Positions 60,303 to 64,000 of a stretch of 64,000 nt of DNA are shown one piece after another; positions within the stretch are counted from its first letter, which is position 1; every line of letters starts with the position of its first letter. The position numbers and the translations under genes were made by a program. Origin of the DNA: CAZYBG01 sp964645155 (GTDB taxonomy: Bacteria; Pseudomonadota; Alphaproteobacteria; Rhodobacterales; Rhodobacteraceae); NCBI GenBank assembly GCA_964645155.1, contig CAZYBG010000001.1, positions 1 to 64,000 of the forward strand. The letters run 5' to 3'. The notes beneath the pieces were generated by a model. The model did no database searches. It was not told where the DNA came from and worked only from the letters and a program-made list of their open reading frames with translations.

Positions 60303-61718
60303 CTATGTCAGCCGATCGAACCTGTAAGCGCGGCGCGGCAGGTCGACCGTCAACTCGCGTGCCACCTCGAACGCTTCGCTTTCGCGCAGGCGGTAATCGC
60401 AGACGAGCCCGGCCAGAAAGGCGCAGTCGACGCGCCGGGCGATGTCATGCCGCGCCGGGATCGAGGGGAAGGCGCGGGTGTCGTCGTTGAAGCCTACGGT
60501 GTTGTAGAAGCCCGCCGTCTCGGTCGTCATCTCGCGGAAGCGACGCATGCCTTCGGGGCTGTCGTGGAACCACCAGGCCGGGCCGAGCTTCAGGCAGGGA
60601 TAGGCACCGGCCAGGGGTGCAAGCTCGCGCGCATAGGCGCTCTCGTCGAGGGTGAAGAGGATGATGGCGAGGTCAGGCTCCATGCCCACGGCTTCGAGAA
60701 GCGGTCGCAGGGCGTGGACGTAATCGGTACGGGTCGGGATATCGAAGCCCTTGTCGCGCCCGAAGTTCTGGAAGACGGCGGTGCTGTGGTTGCGGAATGA
60801 CCCGGGATGGATCTGCATCACCATCCCGTCGTCCACGCTCATCTTCGCCATCTCGGTCAGCATCTGCGCGCGGAAGAGGCGCGCGTCGGCAGCATCGCCC
60901 CGGCTGGTGCGGATCCGGTCGAAAAGCGCTGCCGCCTCGGCATGGGACAGGTTGGCGGTCTCGGCCGAGGCGAGGCCGTGATCGGTGGCCGTCGCACCGA
61001 CCTCGCGGAAGAACGCCCGGCGGGCGCGGTGCGCATCGAGATAGCCTGACCAGGTGCCGGTATCCTGCCCGGTCGCATCGCCCAGATGGTCGAGCGCCTC
61101 GGCGAAACCCTCATGGTCCGGGTCGATGACACCGTCGGGCCGGTAAGTCGTCAGCACGCGTCTGCCCCAGCCGCTCGCCTTGATCGCCTTGTGGTAATCG
61201 AGCGGGTCGAGCGCGCCTTCGGTCGTGGCGATGACCTCGATGTTGAACCGCTCGTAGAGCGCGCGGGGGCGGAAGTCGTCCCGCTTCAGGCAGGCCTCGA
61301 TCCAGTCGTAGGCGGCGTCGGCCGTGTCGGCCGTTAGTGGTTCGGTGAGCCCGAAGAGCCGTTCGAACGTGTAGTCGAGCCAGAGCCGCGTGGGCGTACC
61401 GCGAAAGAGCGTGTAGCGTTCGGCAAAGCGGCGCCAGATTGCGCGCGGGTCCTGCTCCACCGGTCCGCCGTCGCGTCGCGGTATGCCCAGTTCCTCCAGC
61501 CGGACCCCGTGGCTGGCCAGCATGCGAAAGATGTAGTGGTCGGGCACGATCAGAAGCCGCGCGGGATCCGGGAAGGGTTCGTCCAGCGCGTACCAGGCCG
61601 GATCGGTATGGCCATGCGGGCTGATGATCGGCAGGTCGCGCACCGTCGCATAGAGCGCGCGAGCGAGGCCGGCAGGTCGGCCCTCGTCGCCCAGCAACAG
61701 CCCGCCGTTGCTCGACAC
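60303..61718 (-). CDS. uxaC: Glucuronate isomerase
   Basis: A 471-residue amidohydrolase-fold enzyme that isomerises D-glucuronate to D-fructuronate (and galacturonate to tagaturonate). The metal-binding start ISPHGHTDPAW, LFRGTPTRLWLDYTFERLFG, TTEGALDPLDYH and MVMQIHPGSFRNHS are present. I prefer GTG 61718 (VSSNGG) over ATG 61739 because AGGAGG lies 8 bases before the GTG, inside the ATG-started frame. It is the first gene of the minus-strand uronate unit. The promoter lies in the 61719-61874 interval shared with udh. Confidence 0.93.
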   Translation of the reverse strand: MSSNGGLLLGDEGRPAGLARALYATVRDLPIISPHGHTDPAWYALDEPFPDPARLLIVPDHYIFRMLASHGVRLEELGIPRRDGGPVEQDPRAIWRRFAERYTLFRGTPTRLWLDYTFERLFGLTEPLTADTADAAYDWIEACLKRDDFRPRALYERFNIEVIATTEGALDPLDYHKAIKASGWGRRVLTTYRPDGVIDPDHEGFAEALDHLGDATGQDTGTWSGYLDAHRARRAFFREVGATATDHGLASAETANLSHAEAAALFDRIRTSRGDAADARLFRAQMLTEMAKMSVDDGMVMQIHPGSFRNHSTAVFQNFGRDKGFDIPTRTDYVHALRPLLEAVGMEPDLAIILFTLDESAYARELAPLAGAYPCLKLGPAWWFHDSPEGMRRFREMTTETAGFYNTVGFNDDTRAFPSIPARHDIARRVDCAFLAGLVCDYRLRESEAFEVARELTVDLPRRAYRFDRLT

Positions 61719-61742
61719 GCCACGCTCCTCCTCTCGCATCCT

Positions 61743-61764
61743 GTCTGGTATGGTAGTATGGTGG
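61743..61764. promoter_or_regulatory. Candidate operator in uxaC-udh divergent region
   Basis: The divergent interval contains TGGTATGGTAGTATGGTGG. Two tandem 8-base units TATGGTAG and TATGGTGG (61749-61764) and a preceding TGGTATGG make three TGGT-type half-sites. UxuR/ExuR-type operators contain the TGGTAT half-site but are palindromic, while this is a direct repeat. It is a candidate for binding by the GntR protein at 55287 and would control both sides of the locus. Confidence 0.35.
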
Positions 61765-61874
61765 ACCTGCGCGAGGCAAGCGTCCTTCGTCGCGCGCGGC
61801 CGGGCGGAAGACAGATGGCGCGAGAAGACTACGGGAGGGCGGGCTCATGCATGATCTGGTGAAGAGGCGTCGCC

Positions 61875-62654
61875 GTGGACGGTGCTGACGGACTGGCCCC
61901 GGCAAAACGCCTGCTTCTGACCGGAGCGGCTGGCCGGGTCGCGCGGCTGATCCGGCCCGGCCTTGGCGGGCTGGCCGCACATGTCCGCCTTTGCGACCTG
62001 CGCGACATGGGGCCTCTGCTCCCTTGGGAAGAGGCCGTCACCGGCGACCTTTGCACGGTCGCCCGCAGGGCGGTCGCGGGCTGCGATGCCATCGTGCATC
62101 TTGCCGGGATCGCGTCGGAAAGCGACCTCGACCCGCTGATCGACGCCAATATCCGCGCCACCCATGCGCTCTATGAGGCCGCGCGGGTCGAGGGGGTGCG
62201 CCGCATCCTCATGGCCTCGACCAACCATGTGACGGGGTTCTATCCCGCGACAGAGCGCGTCGGCCCCGCCGATCCGCCACGGCCCGACAGTCTTTATGCC
62301 GTCTCGAAGCTCTGGTGCGAGGGGCTGGCGCGGTTCCATTACGACGCCTACGGGATCGAGACGGCGATCGTGCGCATCGGGTCGGTTGCGCCGCGCCCCG
62401 AGACGCCGCGCCATCGGCACAGCTGGTTCGCGCCCGGTGATCTGGTTTCGCTGATCCGCACGGTTATTGAACCGCCGGCGCTTGGCTGCCCGGTCTTCTA
62501 CGGTGCCACGCCGCTTGGCGATGACTGCTACTGGACCGCCGAGGGCCGCCCCGAAGGCTGGGTGCCGACAGCGACCGTCGATGCCCGCGACCTGCCGGGG
62601 GGCGTGGCGGGGCCGTGGCAGGGCGGCGGCCTTGCCGACCGGTTCAGCAGGTGA
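61875..62654 (+). CDS. udh: Uronate dehydrogenase
   Basis: A 259-residue NAD-dependent short-chain/epimerase-type enzyme. The Rossmann motif TGAAGRVARLIRPGL, VHLAGIASE, MASTNHVTGFY and the YAVSK catalytic Tyr/Lys, then RIGSVAPRPETPRHRHSWF, match uronate dehydrogenases, which oxidise D-glucuronate or D-galacturonate to aldaro-lactones. GTG 61875 starts the conserved part. Its stop overlaps the start of the lactonase gene (GTGA). It opens the oxidative branch. Confidence 0.9.
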   Translation: MDGADGLAPAKRLLLTGAAGRVARLIRPGLGGLAAHVRLCDLRDMGPLLPWEEAVTGDLCTVARRAVAGCDAIVHLAGIASESDLDPLIDANIRATHALYEAARVEGVRRILMASTNHVTGFYPATERVGPADPPRPDSLYAVSKLWCEGLARFHYDAYGIETAIVRIGSVAPRPETPRHRHSWFAPGDLVSLIRTVIEPPALGCPVFYGATPLGDDCYWTAEGRPEGWVPTATVDARDLPGGVAGPWQGGGLADRFSR

Positions 62655-63454
62655 GCGCGGCCGCACGGCCGGTCGGTACGTTCCGCGCCCTGTTGGGCGA
62701 AAGCGCGCTCTGGCTGCCAGCCAGTGGCGAGGTGGCCTGGGTGGACATCGAGGGGCGCGCGGTGATCCGCACCGATCCAGCCTCGGGGCGCGAAGACGTG
62801 CGGCGCCTGCCCGACCGGCCGACGGCACTGGCTGATCTGGGAGCCGGCCTTGTCGTGGCGCGGGATGCGGGCATCATCGCGGCGGATGGCAGGGTCCTTG
62901 CGCCCAATCCTGCGGTTCAGGGTGGGCGGTTCAACGACGGGACGGCGGGGCCGGGCGGGCGCTTCTGGATCACCACGCTCGGACCGGGCGACGGGCGGCT
63001 TCATTGCCTTGCGCCAAAGGAGGGCGGCTGGCGGCTGCACCTCGACCTCGTGACCGGGCTTGGCACGCCGAACGGATTGGCATTCTCGCCGGACGGGCGG
63101 CGGCTTTACCTCTCGGACAGCCGGTCGGAGAGCCAGGGAATCTGGCGCTTTGCCCACGATCCGCAAAGCGGGACCCTGTCGGACCGGCGGCTGTTCTTTG
63201 CGACCGCTGGCCGCACGGGCAGGCCCGATGGGGCCACGACGGACAGCCTTGGAAACTATTGGTTCGCGGCGATCGGGGCGGGTGAGGTGGTGTGCCTGTC
63301 GCCCGACGGAACGGTGCTGCGCCGGATTGCCCTGCCGGTGTCAAAGCCCACGCGCCCCGCGCTTGGCGGGCCGGACGGGCGCACGCTGTTCGTCACCTCG
63401 ATCAGGGTGGAGTCGGAGCCGCTGTCGGGCCGCCTGCTCGCCCTTCCGGTGTGA
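62651..63454 (+). CDS. SMP-30/gluconolactonase family protein (aldarolactonase candidate)
   Basis: A 267-residue six-bladed beta-propeller of the SMP-30/regucalcin family. Metal ligands are visible as the Glu in LGESALWLP, Asn and Asp in FNDGTAGPGGRFWITT, and PNGLAFSPDGRRLYLSDS. It would hydrolyse the sugar lactone made by Udh. GTG 62651 overlaps the udh stop by four bases, which is a strong sign of coupling. Substrate could be galactaro- or glucarolactone. Confidence 0.88.
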   Translation: MSAAARPVGTFRALLGESALWLPASGEVAWVDIEGRAVIRTDPASGREDVRRLPDRPTALADLGAGLVVARDAGIIAADGRVLAPNPAVQGGRFNDGTAGPGGRFWITTLGPGDGRLHCLAPKEGGWRLHLDLVTGLGTPNGLAFSPDGRRLYLSDSRSESQGIWRFAHDPQSGTLSDRRLFFATAGRTGRPDGATTDSLGNYWFAAIGAGEVVCLSPDGTVLRRIALPVSKPTRPALGGPDGRTLFVTSIRVESEPLSGRLLALPV

Positions 63455-63464
63455 CGAGGGCGGA

Positions 63465-64000
63465 TCAGTCTTCAATGACCTTGCTCGCAATGCAGTCGCG
63501 GTCCAGCGCCTCGCCGAGGCCAGCGGCGACAGGCATCGCCACATGGCCGGCGGCGTCCATCGGGTCGATGGCGGCGGTCAGGTGCGGCGGCACCTCGTCA
63601 TGGTCGAGATGCGGGTGCAGCAGCCCGCGTTCGTAGTACCGCCCTGCCCCGGTGCCGCCGATCAGCGCAAGGTTGCCCGCGCCGCCACCATGCACCTCGA
63701 TCTCCATGTTGAAGGCCTGCGCCAGATGCACGCATTTGATCGCAGGCGTGATGCCGCCCACGTCGTTAACGCCGGTGCGCAGCACGTCGCAGGCCCCCGC
63801 CGCCGCCCATTCGGCACGGGTGAAATGCTTGCCGGGCGCGGTTTCCGGGCCGATCACCGGGATCGCCAGCTGATCGCTCAGCCAGCGGTAGGAGGAGAGC
63901 GACGCCTCCTCCATCGGCTCTTCGTACCAGAGATAGCCCAGCGCCTCGATCCCCCGGCCAAGCGCCAGCGCCTCGGACCTTGAATACCAGTGGTTCGCGT
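63465..64000 (-). CDS. gci: Enolase-superfamily sugar-acid enzyme, probable galactarolactone cycloisomerase (partial)
   Basis: About 178 C-terminal residues of a mandelate racemase/muconate lactonising-type enzyme that continues beyond the right edge. Seen are the barrel segment NHWYSRSEALALG, YLWYEEPMEEASLSSYRWL with metal-ligand Glu, IPVIGPETAPGKHF, CDVLRTGVNDVGGITPAIK and the conserved HGGGAGNLALIGG. The VNDVGGI and EEPMEEA pattern resembles D-galactarolactone cycloisomerase (Gci) of Agrobacterium, which acts right after Udh. It converges with the lactonase gene (stops 10 bases apart). The N-terminal capping domain is outside the window. Confidence 0.72.
   Translation of the reverse strand, partial: ANHWYSRSEALALGRGIEALGYLWYEEPMEEASLSSYRWLSDQLAIPVIGPETAPGKHFTRAEWAAAGACDVLRTGVNDVGGITPAIKCVHLAQAFNMEIEVHGGGAGNLALIGGTGAGRYYERGLLHPHLDHDEVPPHLTAAIDPMDAAGHVAMPVAAGLGEALDRDCIASKVIED

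Overview
This is a high-GC bacterial chromosome segment that looks like an alphaproteobacterium of the Rhodobacterales (Paracoccaceae-like). The evidence is the dense GC-rich coding, the murA / DUF2948 / hisD / UPF0262 / low-molecular-weight phosphatase block, a class I lysyl-tRNA synthetase, and three TRAP or TRAP-like metabolic transport settings. No CRISPR array, integrase or prophage structural module was seen. No tool was run, so family names come from motif and architecture recognition.

Layout. 1-4.5 kb: the 3' end of lepA, a DUF4160/DUF2442 pair, three tiny lipoproteins on the minus strand, a flavin-oxidase-like protein, then about 1 kb without a convincing gene that holds DnaA-box-like 9-mers and a possible structured RNA, then dgkA. 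4.7-9.6 kb: a complete binding-protein-dependent ABC importer and an EamA exporter. 9.6-17.8 kb: an RpiR regulator, a TRAP transporter, a glutamine-synthetase-like ligase, an aldehyde dehydrogenase and an iron-type alcohol dehydrogenase. The enzymes suggest catabolism of an amine, perhaps an amino alcohol, through gamma-glutamyl intermediates, and the TRAP binding protein lacks the usual carboxylate-binding arginine. 17.8-26.9 kb: a surface-glycan locus with neuB, neuC, several glycosyltransferase-like genes and two Kdo-transferase-like genes, many joined by ATGA overlaps. 27-31.7 kb: the conserved murA-hisD block on the minus strand, carrying a decayed acetyltransferase gene.

31.8-51.5 kb: tRNA-Thr, trkH, a SulP transporter, a large beta-helix protein, a CHAD protein, lysK, a TerB-like protein, two adjacent secreted proteins that fuse LysM to a solute-binding domain, a methyltransferase, dacB, nadD, a secreted phosphoesterase, a MarR-GNAT fusion with a clear operator-like palindrome, and a Hint-domain protein. 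51.6-54.1 kb: insertion-sequence debris, including a transposase gene with several lesions, an extra IS end and a glutathione S-transferase gene that has lost its 5' part.

54.1-64 kb: a uronate catabolic locus. The isomerase route (uxaC, uxuB, uxuA), a TRAP transporter and a GntR regulator sit beside the oxidative route (uronate dehydrogenase, an SMP-30 lactonase and a probable galactarolactone cycloisomerase that runs off the window). Uronates imported by the TRAP system could therefore be reduced and dehydrated to 2-keto-3-deoxygluconate or oxidised to aldarate lactones. The kinase, aldolase and final steps are not in the window.
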